Source of the DNA: Prosapia bicincta
Taxonomy: Eukaryota; Arthropoda; Insecta; Hemiptera; Cercopidae
Length of the DNA stretch: 64,000 bases
Reading direction: 5' to 3'
Assembly: GCA_036971475.1 (NCBI GenBank)
Contig: JBAIZL010000002.1
Coordinates: 167,028,714 to 167,092,713 of the forward strand
The position numbers were made by a program, and so were the translations under genes. This document shows, piece by piece, positions 39,096-50,863 of this stretch; position 1 is the stretch's first letter, and every line of letters starts with the position of its first letter. Below the pieces are notes generated by a model. It had not been told where the DNA came from. It made no database searches and was given only the letters and a program-made list of their open reading frames with translations.

Positions 39096-40300
39096 GTATA
39101 TTGGACAAAAATTACACGAATTGCTTTTTATACCGTATTTTATTTAAGCTTGTATTTAAATTGTAATTATTAAATATTTTAATATTCGATTATGCTTTTT
39201 TTGATCTTTTAACTATAGTTTTCATACTAACGACAGACGTTTTGCAGAATCCAATTTTGGCTCATTACAAAATTATTTAGTCAAACACCTTATTAGTGAT
39301 GTTCTATCCAAGAAAATTAAACATACAGTGAGCGTTAAATCTATGAGGCACTCTAATTGATATCATTTAAACTGACCCCCCTCCCCTGAAAAATTATCTA
39401 CCTGTTATCTTATACTAGTAAGCTTGGGGTTGTTAAAAATCTTAACAATCAAGACATTTTTGCGTTTTAATCTTCTTTCTATGAAAAGTGTTTGTTTCAT
39501 AATTTGTATTAATAGGCTGCCTTTAAATTAATTATTGATACTGATTATATTTCCCTGTGTTAATAAATATTGTAAAATGGGACTACAGCTGCAAGATATT
39601 TTTATTTAAATGAGGAATCAACAACTGCTTACCAAATAAGTAGCCTACTTCAATTTAATCATGCGTATTGTGTATTCATTATTTTTCACATGAATGAGCA
39701 TAGGTTAAAGACTGATAATAAGATTGTTATATAGGACTAATTTGTTTCTTATATCACATAACTTATTTAATGATACTTCATTCAATCTAAGTGCATTATT
39801 TGTCTAAATACATTCATAGTTATACAAATTATTTCAGAAATAATAAATGTTTCGAAACTAGAACTGTTATTGAAAAAATATTCATCGCATTACAGGCTAA
39901 ATTTTGAAAATTCAAACTTGTGCTCATGGAAATAAATACCGTCAATAATAACCAAAATAATAATACCAATAACAACATAGCTCTAGTTTTATTTGAAACA
40001 AAAATAAATCTGAAAAACTTTTAAAAAATGCATGTAATTTTATGTTTGTTAATCGCATTTTTCTGGATAAAACGATTGGCTCAGTAATTGGATTTATTTT
40101 AATTATTGAACTAATCATTTTATTCAGGAAAATTTTCAATGAAATTGTGTTTTATGAGAATTTTGAGGAAATATAATTTTAAATATTAGTGTTAATTATT
40201 ATTGACATAAGAAAATATGAAATTAAATTTCATAAAAAGGGATTGAAGTTTATAATTATATTTAAAATACAGGTTTAACATTACACTATAGAAACAAATA
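39096..40300. other. Noncoding tract
   Basis: No gene is seen. Confidence 0.5.
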
Positions 40301-40520
40301 AAAACATACACAAAACTCACAAATTAATCATTTATTTACTCATATGCGCTTCAATGACCAAATCATCATCATCAGTGAGTGTTACTACTACAAACTCTAA
40401 CTTACAACTCTAGTAGTAAGTAAAAGTCTGTAGTAGTAACTCTCACTGATGATGATGATTTGGTTATTGAAACCCATATGAGTAAATAAATGATTAATTT
40501 GTGAGTTTTTTGTATGTTTT
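40301..40520. repeat. 220-bp fold-back made of paired PLE-like ends
   Basis: Left arm AAAACATACACAAAACTCAC...TCATATG is mirrored by right arm CATATGAGTAAATAAATGAT...TGTATGTTTT. Each arm, read outward, has CACTGATGATGATGA, a short stem (ATGA/TCAT in one arm), TGAA, then the arm tail. The centre (about 40400-40430) has no coding sequence. It has the same architecture as the palindromes at 50.7 and 58.3 kb but a different sequence. Confidence 0.75.
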
Positions 40521-41054
40521 AATTTGTTTTTAACATAAACTCACAAGCTAAGCTCAAACAATATTTCTTTACACTATAAGGTTGAATAAATACATATTTG
40601 TTAATGAACAATAAGTAATATAGACAACTCATGCAATGAGGTAATGAAAAAATAATTAATTATTCGTGTAATAATATGGTTTAAATATCGTTATCAGAGT
40701 AGGATATCTAAAACTAGTTTTCATTGATAATTTTAAAATAGAAAAAATCTTTGATACAAATTTATAAAAATGTATAGATACAAAATGATGAAACATCGTC
40801 ACCCAATATGTATAGTTCTAGCTAACGTGTTATGAATCATCCGAAAAAGGTTTCCGTGCAACCCTTTAGGTGCACCGTTGTCAATTGTAGTAGGGTTCTG
40901 TGTGCGCGCGTGTTTGTATGTGCTCTAAAGGGCCAAAGCTCACCAATTGCGAACTCGTTTTTTATTTTACTTTTGTGTTACCACTTAGGCTACAATTAAT
41001 TATTGTTCTTTCATTTACATAGCGGTAAGTATACCCTAATTTATGTTTATAGAT
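40521..41054. other. Noncoding tract
   Basis: No gene is seen; a short GCGCGC run occurs near 40905. Confidence 0.5.
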
Positions 41055-41285
41055 TTATATTTGTGAGCTTGGGACCATAATTCTATCTCCTAGACCTTTC
41101 TTCTCTTTATGCTTCTGATAACGCGTGTGTTCTCCTGTAATCCAATTTTTAACTATTTTGGGATAGTACCCTTGATGCCTTTGATCGCATGTAGGTTCTA
41201 ATTTTCTTAAATTTTGTACCATTTTTTGAAACATTTCCTTGATGCCTTTGACATCTAAAACCATTATCCCTTCACAATCCTGCCT
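41055..41285 (-). CDS. Unidentified short open frame
   Basis: A 69-residue frame from ATG 41264, with a few more in-frame codons upstream before a TAA. It is rich in Lys and charged residues ('MVQNLRKLEPTCDQRHQGYY', 'HTRYQKHKEKKGLGDRI') and uses G- and C-ending codons more than the surrounding DNA, which could mean a transposon ORF or exon remnant. I recognise no family and see no good splice sites. Chance is a real alternative. Confidence 0.2.
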   Translation of the reverse strand, partial: RQDCEGIMVLDVKGIKEMFQKMVQNLRKLEPTCDQRHQGYYPKIVKNWITGEHTRYQKHKEKKGLGDRIMVPSSQI

Positions 41286-43945
41286 TTATATTTCTCCTGC
41301 CCATTCTGTATAAATACATTACCTTCGTAACTTACTTAACACTTACCGGTCTTGTTTAAGCTGGATGTTCGGCCTAAATATAAAACACCTGTAATTTTAC
41401 CTTGGAAAATTAAATTCGTGTAAAACCAACTCCTCAATCAAAGACAACCCGAATAATCTACTATACAAAAAAAATTGTAGTATTTATTTTGCTTTAGTAA
41501 TTTAGGTAGGTTTACGAATTTATTGTGTTAGGCCAAAATCATTACATGTTCATGTTTTTATAGAGCAATTATTCTTTCCTATTTTCTTTGTAAAAACAAA
41601 GTAATTCATTGTGTGGAATGAACAACCCACTTTAAATATATCGTTTCGTATGTACCTACAATCAAAACAGGAGAAGGGGCAATAGGAAAACTAAAGGGGG
41701 TTGATAGACCACGGCAACTATATACTAACTGTCATAGGACCTCAGACTCAAGCATTATGGTTGCATCTTTTTCATGAAATTCGCAATGTTTATACGTGTG
41801 GCGTAAACGTACATAGATTAAACGGTAGGATGGATCAACGACCAAAAATCTGCTAATATAGATAGCAATGTAATTACGAATAACATATCTCTAAATTCCA
41901 TTCCTCCCATTTTAAAGATTTCGGCAACGTAGTGAGCGCTACGGATCGCTACAGGGGGCGCTTTACATGTTTTGTGGATACCGTTGCCTCAGTCCAGGTT
42001 GGAGGCCACCACCATTAGTGGACAATATTTATGAGGATGTAATACTAATGATGGATTTAATTTACTTGAAGTTTAACTGAGAAGAGACATTCTGACTATT
42101 GCAGAAGAGGAATTGGTGCTACGGTGTGGAGGAGATCACTTGGTCTTTTAAGAAGACACCGCGGTCCCCTCTGAGACCCAAATGATAATCAGAGTTACAA
42201 AAGATGGACACATTACGTCAGGTCTCTCAAAGATACATACGGATGCAATAATAACTTTCAGTATTGTAATCTCTCAGTATGAAGATTAACGTATTGCAAC
42301 GGCCAGAATGACCGATGCAAATAAATCTGGTATTAGTACAGATAAATGTAACTAAGTTTAGAATGGTTTTATAGATCAATCAACTAATATTCAATTACTT
42401 CATAGTATTATAGTAAAAATGTTAAATATAGGGAAAACCAATGTAAACTAAGGTAATTAAAACTAAATAGACAAACTGGGAATGTTAGAATAAATTATAA
42501 ACCAACACAACTTTAATTAGGCTAACGGCTAATAGACCGATTTAAATGAAACAGTAAGAGTGAGGCCTATGGGACCCAGCCAAAAATGTATAATAATCAA
42601 TTAATTGTGACCAAATATAATTAGGGATAGTGAATATTGTATAAAAATGTGCGGAAAGTAAATTAGGCATAGCTAAAGAGAGTTGTATTTCTGTAAAAAT
42701 GCAAATTTTAATTTAAAACATAATAGCCTAAAAATTTTAGGTTATCAAGATTGGAGATATATTGCAGATGGTTTATACGATCCTGCAACACTGCAGCGAC
42801 AGCGCTACCGTCGAAATTGGAGTAAACAAGAAGAAACAGCAACATAATTAAATTGGAAGAACTTAAGACAAACAAATTATTAAATAGAAGTTACAAAATT
42901 GAAAATAACACAATGCAGTAAAGAAAAGTCTTTCACAAAAATTGACACTAAATAAAATTTAATATTACGAAATAAACAAGGTAATCGCCATAGCAACGGC
43001 TTTCTCCTTGGTTTAAAATGTAATATGGGCATCGAAAAGGCGGAAGTTTGAAGAAATTGGGGACGACGAAGCAAAAAGGGTGACGCCCAGTACAGTTTGA
43101 ACGGTCAACGAGTGAGGTCGTATTGATACACGCAGTACCATTAACGACCCAATATGTGGTAAGAAGTCTGTATAAAGTGCTACGATGTGACCCGGGAAGT
43201 GTACACATATATGAGCTGGGGCTCATATATATTTCTACCAACGTCTACCAACATTTCTACCAAAATTCACCGACGCCATCCCATGCAGTGAAACCTATAT
43301 CCAAATCCCATGGAAGCTGTGAACAGGCCCATACACAACCCTACCATAGAAGATACCTAACGTTTTGCAGTATAAGGTCATATAAATAATTTAATTTTCT
43401 TTTAGATAAAATTTTATTTAAAAATATATTGACCTAAATACAAAATAAAAAAAAAAATTGAATAACCCACGGGACTGAAATATCTCTTAGGTTACCTAAA
43501 TTAATTAACAAATATTTCAATTGATTTCCCTTTAACCGTTTGCCTGAAGTGGAAATAAACGTATTGTGTTTAAATAATTTTATCTGATATGGCTTTATTC
43601 TTGAAACATTTATGAAATCTTGTGCTAGTAAATAAATATCAGCAGGAAGTGTTTAGTAAATGCCTAGCATGTTATAACTAATTAGGTTAACCTATAAATA
43701 GGTACATATTACCCAGAATCTACTAGTGAATTAAAAGGGTTGTTTCTTAAAAGGCATAGCCTAAAGTAACTAGAAATTAATCTAAAAATGTGTGAAAATG
43801 AATAAGACTCTAAAATACGTAAAATTTAACAAGAATACACAAATTTATGAGCAAATTAATTATTTATAATTGAATTTGAATAGATGATAGTAAACATATT
43901 AAGCAATTTGGGAGTTTGATTATAATATTAGAAATGGATATAGTT

Positions 43946-44005
<60 letters not shown>

Positions 44006-44659
44006 AATATAAATAATAATAAATGTAAACATAATAAAGGGGATATAATATGTACTAATACCATGAAACAAGAGAGTCATGGTAATTCAAAAGTAAGGTT
44101 AGGTAAAATTTAGAAAAGAGCTAAATCCTGTTAATTAAAATAAATCAAATAATAATAAGTAATTCTAAATCCAAACAGATAAAAAAAAATTATAGTTTCC
44201 AATTAGCTGTGTTTTCATTTAAAATATAATAAGTTCACTAGGTATCGAAATATAGTCTTTAAGTCACAAGTGTCTCTCAAAGATTCCACTACCCCGAAAG
44301 GAGAATAAAGAGGCTTATGATAGGCTAATTGGTTTTCATAAAAGAGTTTATTCTCCTGAGAGGTTTATTCCTTGAGATACAGGTCTTGAACCGAGGTTTC
44401 GTAGTCGAGGGATAAACCATTACTCTCTTACGGACAAGGTGTGGTAAAAGGAAGATAGGCGAAGAGTAAGAGGAAATGCTAGTCGGAGGGAGCAGCAGCA
44501 GGGAAGGTAAGGCCAGAGAGAGTATACTATTTGACATTTAGAAAATATTAATTGGACGGAGGTATCGAGAAGACACTTTTTTTTCGTTGTAGTATTTTTA
44601 CGCCATATCTATTCCTTATATTAAAATGAAAATATTGGAAAGAAACCCAATATAACAAA
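41286..44659. other. Noncoding tract
   Basis: No gene is seen. Less AT-rich patches lie at 41900-42230 and 43030-43340; the second has a short hairpin ATATATGAGC/GCTCATATAT at 43207-43230. A (TA)n tract spans 43949-44001. Confidence 0.5.
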
Positions 44660-44707
44660 AAACATCAAAAATAACAAATACAACTAATTACTTAAGATTA
44701 AACCCTC

Positions 44708-44745
44708 ATGTACGTTTCGATGACCATGCCATCATCATCGGAGGG
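44708..44745 (-). ncRNA. Hammerhead-like core at PLE-4 3' end
   Basis: Minus strand: CCGAUGA (U4 changed to C), extra U, GAUG paired with CAUC (loop GCAUGGU), GAAACG. It fits the same plan as PLE-1, with one core base changed. Stem III is not established. Confidence 0.35.
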
Positions 44746-44845
44746 TCTTATTAAAAAATTACAATCTAGAAAAGTATAAGTTACAAACTAGAGAGATACT
44801 ATTCGTTCTCTACGCTTGCTATATATAGGCTTGAGGTAAGCTCTG

Positions 44846-45030
44846 CCCCCTCTCCGCCCCTCTCCGCCCCCTCTCCGCCCCTCTCTGCCCCTCTCCGCCC
44901 CTCTCTGCCCCTCTCCGCCCCTCTCCACCCCCTCTCCGCCCCTCTCCGCCTCTCTCCGCCCCCTCTTCGCCCCCTCTCCGCCCACTCTCCGCCCCCTCTC
45001 CGCCCCCTCTCCGCCCCTCTCCGCCCTCAG
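44846..45030. repeat. C/T-rich minisatellite
   Basis: About 185 bp of units such as CCCCTCTCCGC and CCCTCTCTGC, 10-12 bp each. Strongly pyrimidine-rich on the plus strand and by far the most GC-rich segment in the window. Minus-strand frames through it (Gly-Arg-Glu-rich) are artefacts. Confidence 0.95.
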
Positions 45031-45225
45031 TAACAAATAACACTATAACAATTAAAAAAATAAAAATAATTAAATTAATGCGTCGTATTTGATAAAGGCC
45101 ATTTAAGTAAAGTATATAAAGGTCCTTAAAGGACCTATATACTTGATATATAGACTATATATATATAGATGGATCCTTTGTCTGCAGTTCATTAATTTAC
45201 AATTTGATTTCACTATAAAAGTACT

Positions 45226-45462
45226 TTAATAGCTATTAAGTAACTTTCTTGAGTTGATACATTTAGCTGAAATAGCATTTTTATCTAAATTAGGCTTATT
45301 ATTAAGGACATGTTCTGCTATACGTGATTTTTCAGGTCTATCATATTTAATATGCGCAAGGTGTTCTTTATATCTAGTTACAATTTTTCTTTTTCTTTGA
45401 CCTATATACATCTCGTTACAAGTACTACAAATTATCTTATAAATACCTGATTTTTCCAACAT
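45226..45462 (-). pseudogene. PLE-4 GIY-YIG endonuclease domain
   Basis: An open 78-residue frame: 'SGIYKIICSTCNEMYIGQRK', 'KIVTRYKEHLAHIKYD', 'SRIAEHVLNNKP'. All GIY-YIG landmarks are present: G-I-Y-K, C-x-x-C, Y-I-G-Q, R-Y-K-E-H and A-E-H. This is the best-preserved endonuclease domain in the window. The ATG at 45462 lies at the domain edge; the real protein would continue upstream into the reverse transcriptase, from which it is separated by stops near 45465-45600. Confidence 0.9.
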
Positions 45463-45599
45463 TGGAATTTTATCTTTCGGGTTACGTAATAAATGCTTAA
45501 TCTTATTTCAAGTCTTATAGGCTATCTTAACATTTACCTTTTTAAAAATAGAGTAAAACCCTTTTGTTAAAATATTATAAAAAGCTAAACTAATGTAAT

Positions 45600-46055
45600 T
45601 AAATTATTTAACTTCTTTTTGAAGAGTGTTAGATATGCCTAGAAGATATTTTAGTTTTTGTTTCCAAACAATATTATCTACAATTTTGGTATCATAATCG
45701 TTATACCTAGCAACTCCCTTGATATAATTAATTTCCTTATAAAAACGTCTAGGACTAAGTCGTACATTGATAGCTCTGTTAACCAAACTGTTAAATGCTG
45801 CTATTTTATATGTATAACAACGGTTGGAACTATTTAAAATATATCTATTATTGTTAGTAGGTTTCCTATAAATATCAAATTCTATTTTTTCATGATTTTT
45901 AATACACAGAATATCTAAAAATGTTAAACCATTATCAGTTTATAATTCATATAAAATTCATTATTAAATTTAAAAAAAATTTTGGTACATACATATTTCA
46001 GTTAATTTGACATATTCGTTTATTTTAAAAAGATAAACATGCTATTAGAAATCGT
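45600..46055 (-). pseudogene. PLE-4 reverse transcriptase, active-site block deleted
   Basis: Minus strand from 46055: 'TEICMYQNFFKFNNEFYMNY' (the 'LC...NYF.FNN.FY.Q' block), then directly 'DNGLTFLDILCIKNHEKIEF', 'DIYRKPTNNNRYILNSSNRC', 'KIAAFNSLVNRAINV'. The step from 'FNNEFY' to 'GLTFLDI' should contain GxxMGSPLS and YVDD, about 80-90 residues, and these are absent. The linker frame 45604-45786 then continues towards the endonuclease. The copy cannot encode an active reverse transcriptase. Confidence 0.85.
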
Positions 46056-46060
46056 GAAAC

Positions 46061-46409
46061 AAGATGTAGATTATGGAAAGATTTAGATCGAAAGAATATC
46101 TGAAATTCATGTCAAAACAGAAAAGATCATAGACGTGTTTGTATTGTTAAAAAGTTTTAATGTAAGGAATGCGTTTTGAGATTTTTACGTTATATATTTA
46201 ATAAGCAATATGCTTCAATAGATTTGAGTTACTTTTGCAGTATCCTATGTACTACGTTTACAAAATCTATTGTTTATTTGGTTTCCATGAAAACGAACGG
46301 AAATATATTAAAATGCAATTTATAATTTAAAAACATATTTATAATAAGATATTTATTTAGTGATACGGTAAATATATACAATACGGAATAATTGTAATTA
46401 ATAATACAA

Positions 46410-46466
<57 letters not shown>

Positions 46467-46520
46467 AACACAAAAAGGTTTTATCATTACCATGGTGTAT
46501 CAAATATTTTTTGTGTTCTG
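46061..46520. other. Noncoding tract with compound microsatellite
   Basis: A (TA)n tract at 46410-46456 passes into CACACA to about 46470. No gene is seen. Confidence 0.6.
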
Positions 46521-46860
46521 GCTGATGATTCGCCCACAAACTGCAGAACAATTGATAAGTATGTGTTTTTGTGTTATGTGTGTGTGCAGTGGTGTATGCG
46601 TAAAACAACCAGCCAAGCACAGACAGCAAGAGTTGTATGCAGATCCAGTGAATGTCCGCCTCCTTGCAAACAACTATGTGTTTCTGTTTGTTGTAATGTG
46701 TGTTGTGGCAGTGTGAATGTACATAAATGCAATAGTGTAGTCATGCAACCATCCTAAGCCGCTTGGATGACTTTAGAGTTTTATGTCCACCTTCTTGCAC
46801 TCAACTGTGTGTTTGCGTGCGATGTAATTTGTAAACGTGTCGTGCTACTGTGTCATCAGT
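46521..46860. repeat. Decayed tandem repeat, unit about 130 bp
   Basis: Three diverged units start near 46531, 46657 and 46787. They share the pattern CGCC.CC..GCA..CAA.T followed by ATGTGTTT.TGTT.TGTAATGTGTGTTG and GCAGTG. Spacing is 126 and 130 bases. Small open frames here (46492-46757) are by-products. Confidence 0.6.
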
Positions 46861-47930
46861 CAGTGACTCTGCCAATAATAACGTGATTGGAATTACAGAA
46901 TTTTCCCGAGTATTGCTGTAGGAATTAGCAACAATTGAAAATTATTTCTTAGGTAATATTATTAAACAGTTTAGCAAGAACGCTTTTATTATTATCAACA
47001 ACTATAGTAATAGATGCAATCGTTTAGGTATTTTTCATTTTTAAATATAATTTTATTAATATAATTATTCAAATTTACATTTTGGTAGCACTCGAGAAGT
47101 TTCGCACGAAAATATGGTTTAAAAGAATATAAACATAAAAGGTAAATTGTAAAAGCACTGTACAATCTTATGGTATAAATACAAAACATGGTGGTAAAGC
47201 ATTCAGAGTAACGAAACAACCAAGACAGATAAAGTAGATAATGTCGGCGTAGTGGAAGCCTAGTCATTAATACATTTACTATGCAACGGGAAACTCAACG
47301 TATCTATCGTTGTAAAATCATCATTGCAGATTCTTACTTGTATGTGTTTCGAAATTATTATACTATTTTCGAAATTGGTTGATACTAAACGTAAAACCAA
47401 AGTGCCTCTATCTATTTGTATTATTTTATTATTTAGATAACTGCACCGATTATTATTCAAGTCATATATATATCATTAACCTCTACGAAACCCTTTGAAC
47501 ACAAATATTGCATTATTTAAATTGACCCTGATTTTGTATTTGTTTTTGTATAACTCACGAGCAATATGCTGAATGACAAGGTTCAGTTTTATCTGGGAAA
47601 GATGTTCAGTTATAAACAATATCTTTCTCTATTCCATTACAGTATCATATTTCTACAATATTTTCTTCTTTTTTTTAACCACTTCACTTTTTTCAGGTTT
47701 GATAAGGAAGTGCTCATCACAGAGTAGGAGGTGAATACCTCGGCTGTATAATAATATGATTTTATTATATCTCTGAAAACCATGAGTACTATTTTATTAC
47801 GGGGGTTATAAAGTTTAAACAAATAGTAAAGCCTAGCATGCGTATTTAAAGGCATGGATAATATCTTCAAGTATTTTCTCCAAGTAATTATGGATATTTT
47901 ACTACCACTTAGGTGTGTCAAATCATCCTT
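46861..47930. other. Noncoding tract
   Basis: No gene is seen; minus-strand frames 46995-47267, 47260-47460 and 47637-47921 have no recognised motifs. Confidence 0.5.
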
Positions 47931-49210
47931 CTTCTTTAAAAAGTACTGTAGGAATTAGCGACTCTATACGATGGGGAGCTCTGCGATTCGTTACTGCAGG
48001 GCTGTATAATACTGGGCCAACATCGTTCTACCATCGACCAAATGGTCAAACTATCTCAATCGGTAAAAATGGGTTTCACCGTAAACAATCCATTCTTGCA
48101 ATATTTATCGACCTAAAAGCAGCATGTGATAAAGTATGGAGATCTATGCTGCTCCTCAAGCTCAGTCCATTGCATGTGACTGGTAATATGTACAAGTGGA
48201 TAAAACACTTTCTACTCGAAAGATATATCCCAACCAGATACCAAAATAATGTATCAAAGTACAACAAAGTCTGCACCACAGGGGGCCGTGCTTAGCTGCT
48301 TGCTTTTTAACATCATGATAGAATACGTACAGCGCGCCATTAAAAGCATACCCGGTGTTAACAGACTCCATTATGCTGATGACATAGCCATATCGGCAAC
48401 GGTTAGTAACATTTCAGGATTAGAGGGAACCTAGAATAATGTGTTGGCTAATGTTTCGGAGTGGTGCAAACATAATAAGATGGAGGTAAATACCGAAAAA
48501 ACAGTGTTTCGATTGTTCACACTGTCCTCTAGACATTACAATCTGAAACTTACTTAGAATGGAATAGAGCTGAAAATAAATGTTGCCAAGTACTTGGATG
48601 TTAACACTACAACAGACTTAGTTGGTACAAGCAAATACAAACCGCCACTGAAAAAGCTCTAAAGAGAAATAACCTCTTAAAGAGACTGGCAACTACGAAG
48701 TGGGGTGCAAGGCAGGATGTGATGACGACAGCCTATAAAACGTATATACGCCCAGGTATGGAATATACTTCTGAAGTCATCGCTCTCTCTTCCGATGTTA
48801 ACTTGAGGAGATTAGAGGTTGTCCAGAATAACGCACAAAGATATGCACAGGTGGATCAACATCTACACCAATATCTGCAATGCAAATGCAAGCGGAGGTG
48901 GAACCACTACATAGCCGCAGGGGGACTCAGTACTCAAGTTCAGGGAGAGGGCAAAGAGAATCGACTACAGACACTGGGAGAAATATAAATCTGCGATGTC
49001 GCGAATCAAGACACAAATATCACCACTCATTTATGCAGAGCAACTTGGAATTGAAACTGGGGCAAGCATCTAAATTCCCATCCTATCATATGGTTTTTCC
49101 TTAATTACCAGAGAGAAAACAGTCACTTCTAAATCACAAGGACCCCAGAAATCCTCACATTACTGCTTTGGAAACAATTGCGGACCTGGCTGGGATTGTA
49201 ACAAATTTTA
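47931..49210 (+). pseudogene. Non-LTR retrotransposon reverse transcriptase fragment
   Basis: Plus-strand frames give the middle and end of a non-LTR reverse transcriptase. 'ILAIFIDLKAACDKVWRSML' (the 'F.DL..AFD.VW' motif, with Phe changed to Cys) and 'YKWIKHFLLERYIPTRYQ' lie in 47915-48295. After a frameshift come 'QGAVLSCLLFNIMI' (PQGSVLSPLLF-like) and 'HYADDIAIS' (catalytic YADD) in 48249-48434. Then come the thumb and C-terminal region 'YKTYIRPGMEYTSEV' and 'LRRLEVVQNNAQR' in 48719-48988, and 'SAMQMQAEVEPLHSRR' in another frame. At least four frameshifts or stops are present. The motif pattern fits the I/R1/Jockey group, but the endonuclease and 3' RNase H parts are missing. Confidence 0.88.
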
Positions 49211-50000
49211 GATGGTGTTAAATGTTAAAAATAGGATTCAGAAAACAAATTAATTACATAATGTGATAATAAAGAAGTATATAAAAAACTTGTGAATTTG
49301 TAAATTTTAATCTATGGGGGATACTTACCTCTAGCTAGTAAATCTGGAACTAATAATATGCGCAGACCGGTACGCGGTAATTAGGATGGAAGCGAGCTGG
49401 CCATGATTAAAGTCTCTCGATATGAATATGTAGCCAGGGACGCACGTCTCGGAAAACCGAGGACCAAAAGAGATGAATTTATTTTAAAGTGTAAAGTTCT
49501 TTAAAGTTTTATTTTGTTTGAAGAAATGCTACGTATAATATATTTGTGCTAAATCTCTTTCCGATTTAACCATATAGTCAACTGCACGTTTATAAAGACC
49601 GAAGAACGAGGGGGAATTTAATTTGAAGATATGTAACAGTTATTATATTTTTTGTTGTTTAATAGAAATGCTGCGTTACGGTACAAGACTGGGATCAGAT
49701 TTAAAATTACGAGGGAGCTGATACAATAAGCAGAATCAGGGAATCTAGTAATCAAAGCACGGGATGGCTTCGCCAGTTTGTACGAAACAGGTAAGTTGTA
49801 AAATTCAAGAGCTTTAGTGAACAAATTGCAAATTAAACCTTTCGAACAATAACCATTCAAAATTTAAAGACAAAATTTAAAAGTTTAGTGCTATGTTTCT
49901 CTTTCTAAAAATGAAGTAATTATAAATTCTTGTAGCATCATGTAGTAGATTTTTATAAATTTAAATCATAAATTTAAATGTAAAATTGAATACGCAAGGA
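49211..50000. other. Mostly noncoding, possible minus-strand first exon
   Basis: No protein-coding gene is recognised. On the minus strand, a GC-richer stretch (49480 down to 49329) ends in GAG followed by GTAAGTAT, a consensus 5' splice site at 49328/49329. A TTTATAAA box lies about 110 bases upstream of that stretch (near 49590). It contains only a very short ATG frame, so it would be a 5' untranslated exon if real. Confidence 0.2.
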
Positions 50001-50064
50001 ATCTCGAAAAAAGGGTCATTATCTCAGCAGCAATCTCGAAAAAAGGGTCACTATCCCAGCCATA
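50001..50064. repeat. 32-bp tandem duplication
   Basis: ATCTCGAAAAAAGGGTCA followed by T/C TATC.CAGC.. occurs twice with period 32; two or three bases differ. Confidence 0.85.
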
Positions 50065-50578
50065 GATATGTTGTGTGTAAATCTCTAAATTAAAATTAAT
50101 CTGTAACAAGCTTAGTATTTCTCTGACATGTTTTATTTGTAATACAATACATATATTCTTCTATTAAAGTTAAGCTTGCCTTGTTTAAATACAAATTTAT
50201 TACGTGTTAAAATTTAAACCTGACATTTTGTGAACATAGTTTTTTATATTGCAAGAACTTTCATATTGCAAATTCTATACTTTCAAATTTGTTAAAATTT
50301 TCTCATTTGAGATTTTACCTATCCCTTTATGATTTAATTAAATTTCTTTTGGTAAACTGTTCTTTACCACTAGGTTTATTCAGTTATACAAATTAGGTAC
50401 TAAGCGTTCAACTAACTTTGTCCCTATTTATGCTTCTCTAATTTGTGCGTTTACTGAGGTGTAAGTTATAAATTAATTCAATATAACAAATTCACCAAGC
50501 CTCTGTGAGCTCGTTATCGTTCGTAGTTAAAGTCTGGCATGCCAGGTGGGACAGGTTAATTGTTTTTATATAAGAAAA

Positions 50579-50579
<1 letters not shown>
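50065..50579. other. Noncoding tract
   Basis: No gene is seen. Confidence 0.5.
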
Positions 50580-50632
<53 letters not shown>

Positions 50633-50863
50633 TATAATACGTTTTCTTGTTTAATAATTTAAAACAACATAGGTTATTCTACAAGAATATTTATTAATTT
50701 ATATCCAAAGCTTTTCGTTGGTAAACAGTACCAACATCATCAGGAATGAAAATTACAATAATATAATTGTAATTTTCATTCCTGATAATGTTGGTACTGT
50801 TTACAAATGAAAAGCTTTTGATATAAATTAATAAATATTCTTGTATTTGAATAACCTATGTTG

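Larger units (their letters stand above)
44660..46060 (-). mobile_element. Penelope-like element PLE-4
   Basis: Minus strand, from the remains of a reverse transcriptase (46060 side) through a linker and GIY-YIG domain to a 3' end with a hammerhead-like core near 44713-44741. A C/T-rich minisatellite lies in the 3' untranslated part. It belongs to a family distinct from PLE-1: the terminus reads CCGATGA-T-GATG...CATC-GAAACG, and the tail is different. Confidence 0.85.

Noticed and set aside
44788..45043. Gly-Arg-Glu-rich frames on the minus strand
   Set aside because: Translation of the pyrimidine-rich minisatellite; two frames are open at once, as expected from the repeat.
49321..49330. ATACTTACCT, the same as the 5' end of U1 snRNA
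   Set aside because: The similarity stops after ten bases and no U1 stem or Sm site follows. It is better read as a 5' splice site on the other strand.
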